In this document: positions 43,418 through 52,318 of the stretch, one piece after another
How positions within the stretch are numbered: the stretch's first letter is position 1
How the letters are laid out: each line of letters opens with the position of its first letter
DNA from: Pollutimonas sp036675275
GTDB taxonomy: Bacteria; Pseudomonadota; Gammaproteobacteria; Burkholderiales; Burkholderiaceae_B
DNA length: 64,000 bases
Direction of reading: 5' to 3'
Assembly: GCA_036675275.1 (NCBI GenBank)
Contig: JAKFFG010000007.1
Location: 1-64,000 of the forward strand
Translations under genes and position numbers: made by a program
The notes under the pieces: model-generated
Seen by the model: only the letters and a program-made list of their open reading frames with translations
What the model was told of the DNA's origin: nothing
Database searches by the model: none

Positions 43418-44281
43418 TCAAGAGCGCCCCACGCCGTACGACGGCTGGGTCGCCGGCATCCAGGACCGACTGATATCTTCAGAGATGCAGTCAGGGCTGA
43501 AATGATCGTGCAGGGTTGTTTTAAGGATGGACTCGACGCGATCCCTCATGTCGTCGAATTCATGCGCGTGAACGCCAATGCCGATAGCCAGCGGTACGCC
43601 TGCGACGTCGACAGGGATGCGTGTGGCAATAACCGAAGATCCCGGCGTGACGTCCTCGCGGCTGTAGGTGAACCCTGTGCGGCGGCATTGCTGTATGTCC
43701 TGAACCAAGGCTTCTATATCGACCGCTGGCGCCAGCGAGCTGTCCATTGCGTTTGCATTGCGGGCGATTCGACGCACTTCGTCGTCGTCGAGGACACTTA
43801 ATAGCACTTTGCCGACGGCCGCACGGCATATCGGCCTCATCAGGCCGGGTTTCAAGCCGACGCGCGAGCTGCGGGCCGACACAATATGCATATACTGCGC
43901 ATAGAGTCCATTGCGGATAGCCAGCAAGACGACGTGTCCGGTGCTGTCGGCCAGGCTTTCCATCAGACGAAGCAGACTGCCTTCATTGAATAGGCGGTGA
44001 TGCATCCACATGCTCAGAAAAGTGACCCGCACGCTAGGATAGAAGGTGCGAGCGTGGCGATCATGGATCAGGTAGCCCAGATTGTGCAGTCCATGCAAGA
44101 GCACCGACGTACTCGACTGCGGGTACCCCAACTTTGTCGAGATATCCTTTACGGTGAGCGGGCATTGCTCAACGGAAAATAATTCGAGTATCTCGAGGCC
44201 GCGGTGAATCGCGCCTACTGACTTGCCGTAGGGTTCGCTGGGAATGTAGGAAGTGAGAGCGAAGTCGTCGGAAGAAAACAT
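43418..44281 (-). CDS. IclR family transcriptional regulator
   Basis: This 287-residue regulator has the IclR winged helix-turn-helix near the N-terminus (LTVKDISTKLGYPQSSTSVLLHGL, about residues 38-61) and the effector domain (SARSSRVGLKPGLMRPICRAAVGKVLL). It is the last gene of the minus-strand catabolic cluster, 29 bp after the CoA-transferase gene, so it may regulate its own operon and the convergent Bug gene. Confidence 0.9.
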   Translation of the reverse strand: MFSSDDFALTSYIPSEPYGKSVGAIHRGLEILELFSVEQCPLTVKDISTKLGYPQSSTSVLLHGLHNLGYLIHDRHARTFYPSVRVTFLSMWMHHRLFNEGSLLRLMESLADSTGHVVLLAIRNGLYAQYMHIVSARSSRVGLKPGLMRPICRAAVGKVLLSVLDDDEVRRIARNANAMDSSLAPAVDIEALVQDIQQCRRTGFTYSREDVTPGSSVIATRIPVDVAGVPLAIGIGVHAHEFDDMRDRVESILKTTLHDHFSPDCISEDISRSWMPATQPSYGVGRS

Positions 44282-44310
44282 AATTAGTCAGCCTCCATGG
44301 CGTTGGATGG

Positions 44311-45468
44311 TTAGCGACTTACTCCTGCAATATAGCGGGAAAGTATGGCTTCGGTGTGTTCGCCCAGCGATGGTGCGGCAGAGCGGTAGGCGGGACGTTC
44401 GCCATCGAAGCGTATAGGAAGACCGACAGTCCGGCGGCCGTCGACCTCTTGTACCAAGCCAAGTTCCCGCGCGTGCTGGTCGTCGGCAAGCTGCGCAATC
44501 GTCTGAACGGGCGCGTTCGGAATGGATGCCCGGTCCAGCATTTGGGACAGCGTTTGGCTATCAAAGCCCGCTGCAAAGTCGACAATGATGGGCAATAACT
44601 CCTGCTGATTCACAACGCGATCGCCATTCCTGGCAAATCGAGGGTCTTCTGCAAGCTCCGGCCGCTCCATGACTTTACACAGAGCGGCAAAAAGCTTGTC
44701 ATTTCCGGCACCGATCACCAGCCAACCGGTTTGCGTGCGAAAAGCCTGGTAGGGAACTATGCCGGCGGCGCCGGAGCCTTGCGGCAGTTGTGGGCCGCCT
44801 CCCATGAGATGGCGTGCCATCGGGGTCGCCACCCAGGCCACGGCTGTCTCGAACAGGGACGTCTCTACACGGCATCCTTCGCCAGTCTGTTTGCGCGACA
44901 GAAGCGACGCCAGAATGCCGATCGTGGACCAGAGGCCCGCTCCCATGTCGACCATCGATACTCCGACCCGCACGGGCGGGCGTTCCGCATTTTCTCCCGT
45001 CACGCTCATCACGCCGCAATAGGCCTGCATCAGCGGGTCGTATCCGGGTTTGTGAGAAAGTGGTCCTCCTGCGCCAAATGCACCCAGTTCGCAGTACACC
45101 AGCGCCGGTTTGGCCGATGCGAGCGCCTCGGGCCCCAAGCCCAGCTTGTCGGCCGAGCCTGCACGCAGATTGCAGATGACCACATCCGCGCGATCGACGA
45201 TCAGGGCCTTCAAGGCATCCCGCTGTTCCGGATCGGCCAGATCGACCGCGATGCTGGCCTTGTTGCGATTGAAAGCGCTGAAGTGAGGGCCCATGTCGCC
45301 GATGAAAGGCGGTCCCCACGCCCTCGCGGAGTCGCCTCCTTTTGGGTTTTCGACTTTAATGACTTCGGCGCCCAGTTCGGCGAGGATGAGGCCTGCATAG
45401 GGAGCGGCCACGCTATGGCCGATTTCGACAACGACGTAACCGGCAAGCGGTTGAGTGCTAGACATCAT
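44311..45468 (-). CDS. CaiB/BaiF family (type III) CoA-transferase
   Basis: This 385-residue enzyme is a family III CoA-transferase that moves CoA between acids. The opening LAGYVVVEIGHSVAAPYAGLILAELGAEVIKVE is characteristic, and the catalytic Asp lies in KPGYDPLMQAYCGVMSVTGE near residue 150. It follows the CitE-like lyase gene by 21 bp in the operon. With the hydratase and lyase encoded next door it would activate a dicarboxylic acid. Itaconate, mesaconate or a methylated relative are the leading options by analogy. Confidence 0.9.
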   Translation of the reverse strand: MMSSTQPLAGYVVVEIGHSVAAPYAGLILAELGAEVIKVENPKGGDSARAWGPPFIGDMGPHFSAFNRNKASIAVDLADPEQRDALKALIVDRADVVICNLRAGSADKLGLGPEALASAKPALVYCELGAFGAGGPLSHKPGYDPLMQAYCGVMSVTGENAERPPVRVGVSMVDMGAGLWSTIGILASLLSRKQTGEGCRVETSLFETAVAWVATPMARHLMGGGPQLPQGSGAAGIVPYQAFRTQTGWLVIGAGNDKLFAALCKVMERPELAEDPRFARNGDRVVNQQELLPIIVDFAAGFDSQTLSQMLDRASIPNAPVQTIAQLADDQHARELGLVQEVDGRRTVGLPIRFDGERPAYRSAAPSLGEHTEAILSRYIAGVSR

Positions 45469-45489
45469 GTGCTTCTCATTAGGTGGTTT

Positions 45490-46380
45490 TCAGGAAACGA
45501 CTTTTTGTGCATCCAGCTGGGCCAGCAGGCGCTGGGCACGAATCACCACCGGTTTGTCTATCATCCGGCCATCGAGCGCCACAGCGCCCGCTCCCCGCTG
45601 CACTGCTGCTTCGTAGGCCTGCACGATCCGGCGTGCGAGGTCGACCTGCGCGGCGCCCGGGCTGAACACCTCGTTCAATACAGGCACTTGACGCGGATGA
45701 ACGCAGGTCGCTCCCGCAAACCCGAGTCGCCGCGACCTTGCCAGCATTTGCCGGTAGCCGTCGTCGTCGCCGTCGATGCTGGCGACACTGGCAAGCACGC
45801 CGAGCGGGAGTATGCCGGCGGCGCGCGCGGCGATTACGCCGAGCATCTTCGCCACATACAGGCTGTCTGCGCTGGGTTCGGCATCCAGTTCTGTAGCGAG
45901 GTCTTCGCCGCCGACAGCCATGCCGACCAACCGGGGATGAGACTTGGCGATTTCGTTGATCTTGCCCATTCCGTCGGCGGTTTCGACCAGCGCGACCATC
46001 TTGGTGTGGCCTACATCGATGCCGAGTTCGAGTTCCCGAGCCATGATGACTTCCGCCAATAACTGAATGTGTTCAGGACCCTTGACCTTGGGGACGATGA
46101 TGGCTGCGACGTCTGGCGATACAGCGCTCTCTATGTCGCGAATGGCCAGCGTCAGTTCCCGATTGATTCTTACGATGACGTCGGCGCCCCCGGTGCGGAT
46201 ATGGGCCGCGGACGCGCCGAGACCGGCGCGCGCATGCGTTTTTTCCGACAAGGCGATGGAGTCTTCCAGATCGAGAATCACCGCATCAGCGCCGCGCTGG
46301 TGCGCCTTGGCAACAAAGCGCTCAGCATTCGCAGGGCAAAACATCAGGGAACGCCAGAGGGGAATTTCGTGATGGCTCAT
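45490..46380 (-). CDS. CitE/HpcH family CoA-ester lyase (citramalyl- or malyl-CoA lyase-like)
   Basis: This 296-residue protein belongs to the HpcH/HpaI aldolase, citrate lyase beta subunit family. It has RSLMFCPANAERFVAKA, the metal-site VILDLEDSI near residues 36-44, an Arg loop IVRINREL, the Glu metal ligand in MVALVETADGM, and the late CVHPRQVPVLNE. It is expected to cleave a beta-hydroxyacyl-CoA into acetyl-CoA or propionyl-CoA and an oxo acid. It lies between the MaoC-type hydratase and CoA-transferase, matching the hydratase-lyase logic of itaconate or mesaconate degradation. Confidence 0.87.
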   Translation of the reverse strand: MSHHEIPLWRSLMFCPANAERFVAKAHQRGADAVILDLEDSIALSEKTHARAGLGASAAHIRTGGADVIVRINRELTLAIRDIESAVSPDVAAIIVPKVKGPEHIQLLAEVIMARELELGIDVGHTKMVALVETADGMGKINEIAKSHPRLVGMAVGGEDLATELDAEPSADSLYVAKMLGVIAARAAGILPLGVLASVASIDGDDDGYRQMLARSRRLGFAGATCVHPRQVPVLNEVFSPGAAQVDLARRIVQAYEAAVQRGAGAVALDGRMIDKPVVIRAQRLLAQLDAQKVVS

Positions 46381-46382
46381 GT

Positions 46383-47264
46383 TCAGTGCTCCGAGGCGTT
46401 GAATTGCAGTTGCACCGTGGCGGCCGTACGGTTACCAGGGCCTATCGCGTCCGCGCCCATCGTATGCAGGCCTCCTTCGGACAGTAGCGGGCCGCCGCAC
46501 AGACGCAAAGTATCGCCAAGGAACAAGGGACTGGACAGCCGCGCTCCAAGCTTCGCCAGCCGCATGCCGTTTGCTTGCTTGATGGCTTCGCTGATCAGCA
46601 AGTGCAGGGTCAGTGCGCCGTTCATGACGCAGGCGGGATAACCCTCTTGCTGGCGGGCGTAGTCGGCGTCGTAGTGAATACGATGACCGTTCCAGGTGAG
46701 GGCGCTGTACCGATAGAGAGTTACCGGATCTATTGTCAGTTCGTGCTCCCAGTCGAAAGCAGGCACGCGCGCAATGCCGGGGGGTTCTTTACTGACTTCG
46801 GAAGCGGTACCGGCTTGGATTGCCTCGCGGTACACCACATTCTGACGTTCGACGACAGCGGGTTCGCCGTCCAGTTCAATAGTGTGTTTGACCTGGAGAA
46901 ATACGAGCTGCCCCGAGCGTCCGGTTTTGGGTGTGATGGAGGAGATTTCAGAAACCTTGCGCGCCTCCGCGCCAACTATCAGCGGCTGAATGAAATCGAC
47001 CTCACGACCTACGAACATACGGCGGGGTAACGGTATGGGAGGCAGGAAATCGCCCTTCCTGGGATGCCCATCGTGACCGATTTCCGAGGCGCGTGCATTC
47101 GGGGTGAAGAACATGGAGTACCAGTGCGGCGGCAGTTCGCTGCCGCGCCTGAAAGCGTCTGGATCCAGATCGGCCATGGCCGCGGCACGGCGGACCAGCG
47201 TCAGGCTGATTTCGTCCTCGGTGACCTGGCGTTTTCCTATCCATTCATTGATATCGCGTTGCAT
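46383..47264 (-). CDS. MaoC-type/FAS1-like acyl-CoA hydratase (mesaconyl-C4-CoA or itaconyl-CoA hydratase-like)
   Basis: This is a 293-residue double-hotdog protein. The N-terminal FAS1-like dehydratase domain begins near MQRDINEWIGKRQ, and the hydratase-2 motif YSALTWNGHRIHYDADYA (about residue 200), with catalytic Asp/His region, is followed by YPACVMNGALTLHLL. Similar proteins hydrate mesaconyl-C4-CoA or itaconyl-CoA. The start at 47264 excludes a 15-codon extension. It ends 2 bp before the CitE-like gene. Confidence 0.85.
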   Translation of the reverse strand: MQRDINEWIGKRQVTEDEISLTLVRRAAAMADLDPDAFRRGSELPPHWYSMFFTPNARASEIGHDGHPRKGDFLPPIPLPRRMFVGREVDFIQPLIVGAEARKVSEISSITPKTGRSGQLVFLQVKHTIELDGEPAVVERQNVVYREAIQAGTASEVSKEPPGIARVPAFDWEHELTIDPVTLYRYSALTWNGHRIHYDADYARQQEGYPACVMNGALTLHLLISEAIKQANGMRLAKLGARLSSPLFLGDTLRLCGGPLLSEGGLHTMGADAIGPGNRTAATVQLQFNASEH

Positions 47265-47305
47265 GGCGTGTCCTTCTCGATAATGGTTGTTGGGTCTTAG
47301 ACAGA

Positions 47306-48508
47306 TCAATAGGAGCGGGGCAGACCGAGAGTATGCTGCGCGATATTGGCGAGAATCAGGTTGGTGGAAATCGGGGCAATCCGCGCAAGCCTGGCTTCAC
47401 GCCACTTTCGTTCAATATGGTATTCACGGGCGAATCCGAAACCGCCGTGCGTTTGCATGCAGGCTTCCGCCGCGTTCCACAGGCCTTCGGCCGCAAGATA
47501 GCGGGCCATGTTGGCCTCGGCGCCGCAAGGCTTGCCGCTTTCGAACAGCGCAGTCGCCCGGCGTATCATCATGTCAGCCGCTTCCGACTGAATATGCGCC
47601 TGCGCCAACGGAAACTGAATAGCCTGATTGGCGCCGATGGGCCGCCCAAACACGACTCGTTCGTTCGCATACTGGGTTGCCACACGCAGGAACCACCGCG
47701 TGGATCCGAGTGCTTCGGCCGCGGTGATCATGCGTTCGGCATTCATGCCGTCGAGGATATAGCGGAAGCCTCTGCCTTCGGCGCCGACCAGCGCGTCGGC
47801 CGGGATATGCAGGTTGTCGAAGAACACTTCGGTCGCATGGTGATTGACCATCGCCTTGATCGGGCGGATTTCCAAACCTTTGCCCAGGCAGGCGCGAATA
47901 TCGATCAGAAAGGTCGAAATACCGTCGATGCGCTTGGCAACTTCGTTGGCGGGCGTAGTGCGGGCGAGCACCAGCATCAGGTCCGAGTGTTCGGCGCGCG
48001 ACGTCCAGACCTTCTGTCCTTGGAGCACGTAGCCGTCATCGGTGCGCGTGGCGCGTGTCTTGATCTGCGTGGTGTCCGATCCTGTGGTTGGCTCGGTAAC
48101 GCCGAACGCCTGCAGACGCAGCTTGCCTGCCGCAATACCGGGCAGGTATTTGCGCTTCTGTTCATCGCTGCCGTGGCGAAGGATGGTGCCCATGATATAC
48201 ATCTGCGCGTGGCCGGCTGCCGCATGGCATCCCGATGCGCATATTTCTTCCATGATCACTGCTGCTGCACGCAATGGCAGGCCCGTGCCGCCATACTCTT
48301 CAGGTATCAACGCCGCCAGGAACCCAGCTTCCGTCAACGCATCGATGAACTCGGTGGGATAGGCCTCAACCTCATCTTTCTTGGACCAATATTCATTTGG
48401 AAAATCCGCGCACACGCGCCGCACCGATTCGCGAATATCCGCGTAGTCCTCCCCAATTTCCATGGAGATTACATCGCCGTTCGATGGCGCAGTCTTATCA
48501 ACGTTCAT
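47306..48508 (-). CDS. Acyl-CoA dehydrogenase
   Basis: This is a 400-residue FAD-dependent acyl-CoA dehydrogenase. The N-terminal YGGTGLPLRAAAVIMEE, the flavin-binding AFGVTEPTTGSDTTQIKTRA near residue 132-151, and the C-terminal helical domain QTHGGFGFAREYHIER are all present. It would desaturate an acyl-CoA, so it may form the unsaturated thioester that the neighbouring MaoC-type hydratase hydrates. It lies between the FAH and MaoC genes on the same strand. Confidence 0.92.
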   Translation of the reverse strand: MNVDKTAPSNGDVISMEIGEDYADIRESVRRVCADFPNEYWSKKDEVEAYPTEFIDALTEAGFLAALIPEEYGGTGLPLRAAAVIMEEICASGCHAAAGHAQMYIMGTILRHGSDEQKRKYLPGIAAGKLRLQAFGVTEPTTGSDTTQIKTRATRTDDGYVLQGQKVWTSRAEHSDLMLVLARTTPANEVAKRIDGISTFLIDIRACLGKGLEIRPIKAMVNHHATEVFFDNLHIPADALVGAEGRGFRYILDGMNAERMITAAEALGSTRWFLRVATQYANERVVFGRPIGANQAIQFPLAQAHIQSEAADMMIRRATALFESGKPCGAEANMARYLAAEGLWNAAEACMQTHGGFGFAREYHIERKWREARLARIAPISTNLILANIAQHTLGLPRSY

Positions 48509-48547
48509 AATTTCTTCCTACCAAAAAGTTCGTTCGGGATCAGAGAT

Positions 48548-49426
48548 TTATTGGCCGACGTCGTCGGCTGCAAGCGATTCTTTGCTGATCGTGTTGACGA
48601 GACGACCGACGCGGGAAACCTCGACCACCACCTCGTCGCCTTCTTTCATATAGAGCGGCGGCTGCCTCTTGAAGCCGACGCCTCCAGGCGTCCCGGTCAC
48701 AATCACGTCTCCCGGCGACAACGGTGTAAACGTCGAAATGTAGGCAATGAGTTCGGGAATCGGAAAAATCATCATGCCGGTGTCTGCTTGCTGGACTACC
48801 GTGCCGTTCAATAGAGTACGGAGCTCCAGCCGTTCGTCATCGCGAATTTCGTCAGCCGTGACCAGCGTTGGACCGAATGCCCCGGTGGATGGAAAGTTTT
48901 TCCCGGGGGCCCATTGCGTCGAATGTGCTTGCCAGTCGCGCACAGACGCATCGTTATAGGCGGAGATGCCCAGCACGTGCCGCCAGGCGTGTTCCGGCTT
49001 GACCCGTCTGCCTTCACGGCCGATCACAATGGCGATTTCCCCTTCGAAGTCCAGGCATTGCGACTCGGCAGGGCAGATAATGGGCTGGCCGTGGCCCGTC
49101 TGCGAGTCGGAGACCCGCAGGAATACCGTCGGATTGTCCGTTCGGGCGCGATTCGCTTCGATGCGATGTTCTTCATAATTGAGCCCGATACAGAAGATCC
49201 GCGTGGGATCCGCGACGACGGGGCGATAATGCATGATCGAAGACAGGGTCAAATCGGCCGACCCCGCGCAGGCTTGCTTCAGGAGCTTATCGCTGCCGTG
49301 GCGCCGCAGCGCCTCGCCGAGATTGCGCTCACCAAGACGAGCCGATAATTCGACGATATTCCCGTTCTCGTCAAGGGCCCCGAATGCCTCTTCCTTTCCT
49401 TCATGCATATAACTGATTAATCGCAT
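48548..49426 (-). CDS. Fumarylacetoacetate hydrolase (FAH) family protein
   Basis: This 292-residue protein has the FAH fold. The metal-binding acid residues lie in GLNYEEHRIEA and LDFEGEIAIVIG (E-x-E near residues 131-133), with SDSQTGHGQPI between. The C-terminal LSPGDVIVTGTPGGVGF is diagnostic. Members hydrolyse or decarboxylate acylpyruvates or hydrate oxo-dienoates. Its start is ATG 49426, 7 bp after the MmgE/PrpD-like gene; a longer frame runs back over that gene and is rejected. It could process a C-C cleavage product. Confidence 0.88.
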   Translation of the reverse strand: MRLISYMHEGKEEAFGALDENGNIVELSARLGERNLGEALRRHGSDKLLKQACAGSADLTLSSIMHYRPVVADPTRIFCIGLNYEEHRIEANRARTDNPTVFLRVSDSQTGHGQPIICPAESQCLDFEGEIAIVIGREGRRVKPEHAWRHVLGISAYNDASVRDWQAHSTQWAPGKNFPSTGAFGPTLVTADEIRDDERLELRTLLNGTVVQQADTGMMIFPIPELIAYISTFTPLSPGDVIVTGTPGGVGFKRQPPLYMKEGDEVVVEVSRVGRLVNTISKESLAADDVGQ

Positions 49427-49433
49427 TTTCGAT

Positions 49434-50786
49434 TCAGCTCCATAGTTCGTTGATGACTTGATCGTCGAGCCGCCAGAGCTTGTCCAGCAACCGATCCGCA
49501 TCGATGTCGGCGGCGCCGACGCGGACACAGTCCTTGAACTTCGCGTCCAGATCGTGCTTTTCCAAAGGACGCATCGCGTGCCCCCGGGCGTGTGTGACAG
49601 GCGCCGTTTCAATGCGCTCGCCGTTGGCGAGATGGATCACTGCCCAGTCGGCCGCGGCCGCACCTTGCCATTCGACGGAATAGTCCGTACACGGTACGGT
49701 CGAGACTTTGCCCATCAATGTCTGGACACGGGCATCGCGGACCACCGGATCGGTCAATTGAGACAGTCCGGTCTTGCCGAAGAGCAAGGCGCTGGCCACG
49801 GCGAACTCGATGCTGAACTTCGCCGCAAGCCCGGTGTCCGGCCTATGGTTGCGCAACACCGTGGCGTGTTCGCGGCTGATATGTACCTGTATGCTCACAA
49901 TCTGGTCTGGCGGCATTTCTTTTAATGCACGTGCCGCCAGAATGGAATCGAGAACGCGATGGGTGTAGAAACAGGTTGGATATTTCTTGATGCTTACCGG
50001 CTGCCGCTCTATCGTCCACTGTTGTGCCGGATCGGCAACCGCCCGCTCTGAGTCGGCGTTGCCCTTGGGCGAGAATGCTTTCAGAAAGCCCTGCGGATGT
50101 TCGAGCACATCCGCGCCAGCCGTGAAGCCTTCTTCTGCCAGCCTGGCTGCCCAGACTCCGGCCTGCGCGGCACGGCCTGCCTGTAACGGTTTTGCCATCG
50201 AACCAAAGTTGGCCATCAGACCTGCGCTCTGCGTCGCGCCCAGGCCAATTGCGTGCGCAGCGCGCCGCGCGTCCAGGCGCAGGAGCATTGCGCATGCCGC
50301 GGCCGCTCCTGTTGACCCAAAGACGCTGGTGGGGTGCCAACCTTTAAGGTGGTGCATATCGGGCTCACGTTGAACCAAGTCACCCCATACCTGATAGCCG
50401 ACGACATAGGCGTCCAGCACATCGCGGCCGTTGCTGCCGATTTCCGCAGCCAGGGCAAGTATCGCCGGCACCATGACCGCGCTTGGATGGCCTCGCAACG
50501 CCACGTCATCAAAATCCAGTGCATGTGCCGCCACACTGTTGATCAGTGCGGCGTCTGCTGCTCGTGTATTGGCCAGCCCCACCACTTCTTTCGCTTTGCC
50601 TTCCGGCAACGCACCCAAGGTGCGCCGCAGGACAGTAGTCGCGGCTTCCCGGCGGCCGGCCAGCATTGTCGCGATGGTGTCGATAATTCCCGGCTTTGCT
50701 GATTTGCGTGCTGCTTCACTTGTCCCGCGACGCGACGCGTCTTCGACGATCTTGCCCAATTCCTGGGTGAGCATTGCCACTCCCAT
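49434..50786 (-). CDS. MmgE/PrpD family protein
   Basis: This 450-residue protein belongs to the MmgE/PrpD family, which includes 2-methylcitrate dehydratase and cis-aconitate decarboxylase (the itaconate-forming enzyme). Family segments are AHALDFDDVALRGHPSAVMVPAILALA in part (about residues 78-104), ATQSAGLMANFGSMAKPLQAG and the late YPTCFYTHRVLD. It is the first gene of the catabolic cluster, so a dehydratase or decarboxylase on a methylcitrate- or aconitate-like acid is plausible. The start is the ATG at 50786. Confidence 0.88.
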   Translation of the reverse strand: MGVAMLTQELGKIVEDASRRGTSEAARKSAKPGIIDTIATMLAGRREAATTVLRRTLGALPEGKAKEVVGLANTRAADAALINSVAAHALDFDDVALRGHPSAVMVPAILALAAEIGSNGRDVLDAYVVGYQVWGDLVQREPDMHHLKGWHPTSVFGSTGAAAACAMLLRLDARRAAHAIGLGATQSAGLMANFGSMAKPLQAGRAAQAGVWAARLAEEGFTAGADVLEHPQGFLKAFSPKGNADSERAVADPAQQWTIERQPVSIKKYPTCFYTHRVLDSILAARALKEMPPDQIVSIQVHISREHATVLRNHRPDTGLAAKFSIEFAVASALLFGKTGLSQLTDPVVRDARVQTLMGKVSTVPCTDYSVEWQGAAAADWAVIHLANGERIETAPVTHARGHAMRPLEKHDLDAKFKDCVRVGAADIDADRLLDKLWRLDDQVINELWS

Positions 50787-50912
50787 AAGTTGATTCCTGG
50801 CCGTTGAGAATAAGTGGGTTGGTGCAATGGCAGCAATAGCGAACGCCGAGATATCAGCAGGCTGATATTCGATCCCAGGCATTACACTAAGGAAAAATCG
50901 GGAGCCCAAGGC

Positions 50913-52307
50913 ATGCCCTACCAGCACACCATCGATAGCCATACGTGGGCTTTCGCAGACTTGCGGGACCTCATGGCCAAGGCGAGTCCGGCGCGGTCGG
51001 GCGACCAGCTCGCGGGTATTGCTGCGGGCAGTGCCGTCGAACGGATGGCGGCGCGCATGTGCCTGGCCGATGTGCCGCTCTCGCGCTTTCTTGATGAGGC
51101 ACTGATCCCCTACGAGATGGACGAAATCACCCGTCTCATACACGATGGCCATGATTCTCTTGCCTTTGCAGCGGTCGCGCATCTTACCGTTGGCGGCTTT
51201 CGCGATTGGCTGCTGTCGGACTTGGCGGACGAGACAACATTGGCGCAACTGAGGCCCGGCATAATTCCCGAAATGGCGGCCGCCGTCAGCAAGCTCATGC
51301 GCAACCAGGACCTCATCCTGGTTGCGCGGAAATGCCGGGTCATTACGCGTTTTCGCAATACCCTGGGCCTTCCGGACAGGGTTGCCGTGCGCCTGCAGCC
51401 CAACCATCCCACCGACGACATGCAGGGCATTGCCGCGTCTATCGTGGATGGCCTGCTTTACGGGGCGGGAGATGCGGTCATAGGCGTCAATCCGGCCACA
51501 GACAGTATTCCGGCCCTCAGCCGCCTTGTGTGCATGCTGGACGATGTGATTTCACGGCTTGGCATTCCGACTCAGTCTTGCGTGTTGACACACGTGACGA
51601 ATACATTGCGGATGATGGAGCAGGGAACTCCGGTGGATATCGTATTCCAGTCCGTTGCCGGAACACAGGCGGCCAACGCAAGCTTTGGCATCGACCTGGG
51701 CATATTGCGCGAAGCCCGCGATGCCGCCTTGTCGCTGCACCGAGGCACAGTGGGCGAGAACGTCATGTATTTTGAAACCGGCCAGGGCAGTGCGCTGTCG
51801 GCCGGGGCGCATCATGGCGTGGACCAGCAAACCTGCGAGGCCCGGGCGTATGCGGTGGCGCGGGAATTCAAGCCGCTGCTGACCAACACGGTGGTGGGCT
51901 TCATAGGGCCGGAATATCTCTACGATGGCAAGCAGATCGTGCGGGCTGCGCTGGAAGACCACTTCTGCGGGAAATTGCTGGGCCTCCCCTTGGGCTGCGA
52001 TATCTGCTACACGAACCATGCCGAGGCGGACCAGGACGATATGGACACGCTGTTGACCCTGCTGGGGGTGGCCGGCGTGACCTTCATCATGGGTGTGCCG
52101 GGGGCGGACGACATTATGCTCAACTATCAAAGCACGTCGTTTCACGATGGCCTCTATTTGCGCAATGTGCTGGGTTTGAAGCGTGCGCCGGAATTTGAAG
52201 ACTGGCTGGAGCGCATGCAATTGATCGACCCGCAAGGGCGCGCCTTGCCGCTGGCATCCTCGCACCCGGCCTTGGGCGCCTTGCGCCGGCTGGACTTTGC
52301 TTCCTGA
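50913..52307 (+). CDS. eutB: Ethanolamine ammonia-lyase large subunit
   Basis: EutB is the catalytic subunit of the adenosylcobalamin-dependent lyase that turns ethanolamine into acetaldehyde and ammonia. From ATG 50913 (GGAG nearby) it has 464 residues. Family features include RLQPNHPTDD, TQSCVLTHVTNTL, the FQSVAGTQAANASFG and YFETGQGSALSAGAHHG segments, and CYTNHAEADQDDMDTLL. It is followed at 12 bp by eutC. Adenosylcobalamin comes from elsewhere; no eutA reactivase, transporter or microcompartment shell genes are present. Confidence 0.95.
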   Translation: MPYQHTIDSHTWAFADLRDLMAKASPARSGDQLAGIAAGSAVERMAARMCLADVPLSRFLDEALIPYEMDEITRLIHDGHDSLAFAAVAHLTVGGFRDWLLSDLADETTLAQLRPGIIPEMAAAVSKLMRNQDLILVARKCRVITRFRNTLGLPDRVAVRLQPNHPTDDMQGIAASIVDGLLYGAGDAVIGVNPATDSIPALSRLVCMLDDVISRLGIPTQSCVLTHVTNTLRMMEQGTPVDIVFQSVAGTQAANASFGIDLGILREARDAALSLHRGTVGENVMYFETGQGSALSAGAHHGVDQQTCEARAYAVAREFKPLLTNTVVGFIGPEYLYDGKQIVRAALEDHFCGKLLGLPLGCDICYTNHAEADQDDMDTLLTLLGVAGVTFIMGVPGADDIMLNYQSTSFHDGLYLRNVLGLKRAPEFEDWLERMQLIDPQGRALPLASSHPALGALRRLDFAS

Positions 52308-52318
52308 AAAGGCACATC

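Noticed and set aside
43408..43435. GC-rich hairpin between the Bug gene and iclR as a terminator
   Set aside because: It overlaps the iclR coding end and no T-run follows, so I did not list it as a feature.
50787..50912. Cobalamin riboswitch upstream of eutB
   Set aside because: The 126-bp spacer is too short and no B12-box-like sequence was seen.
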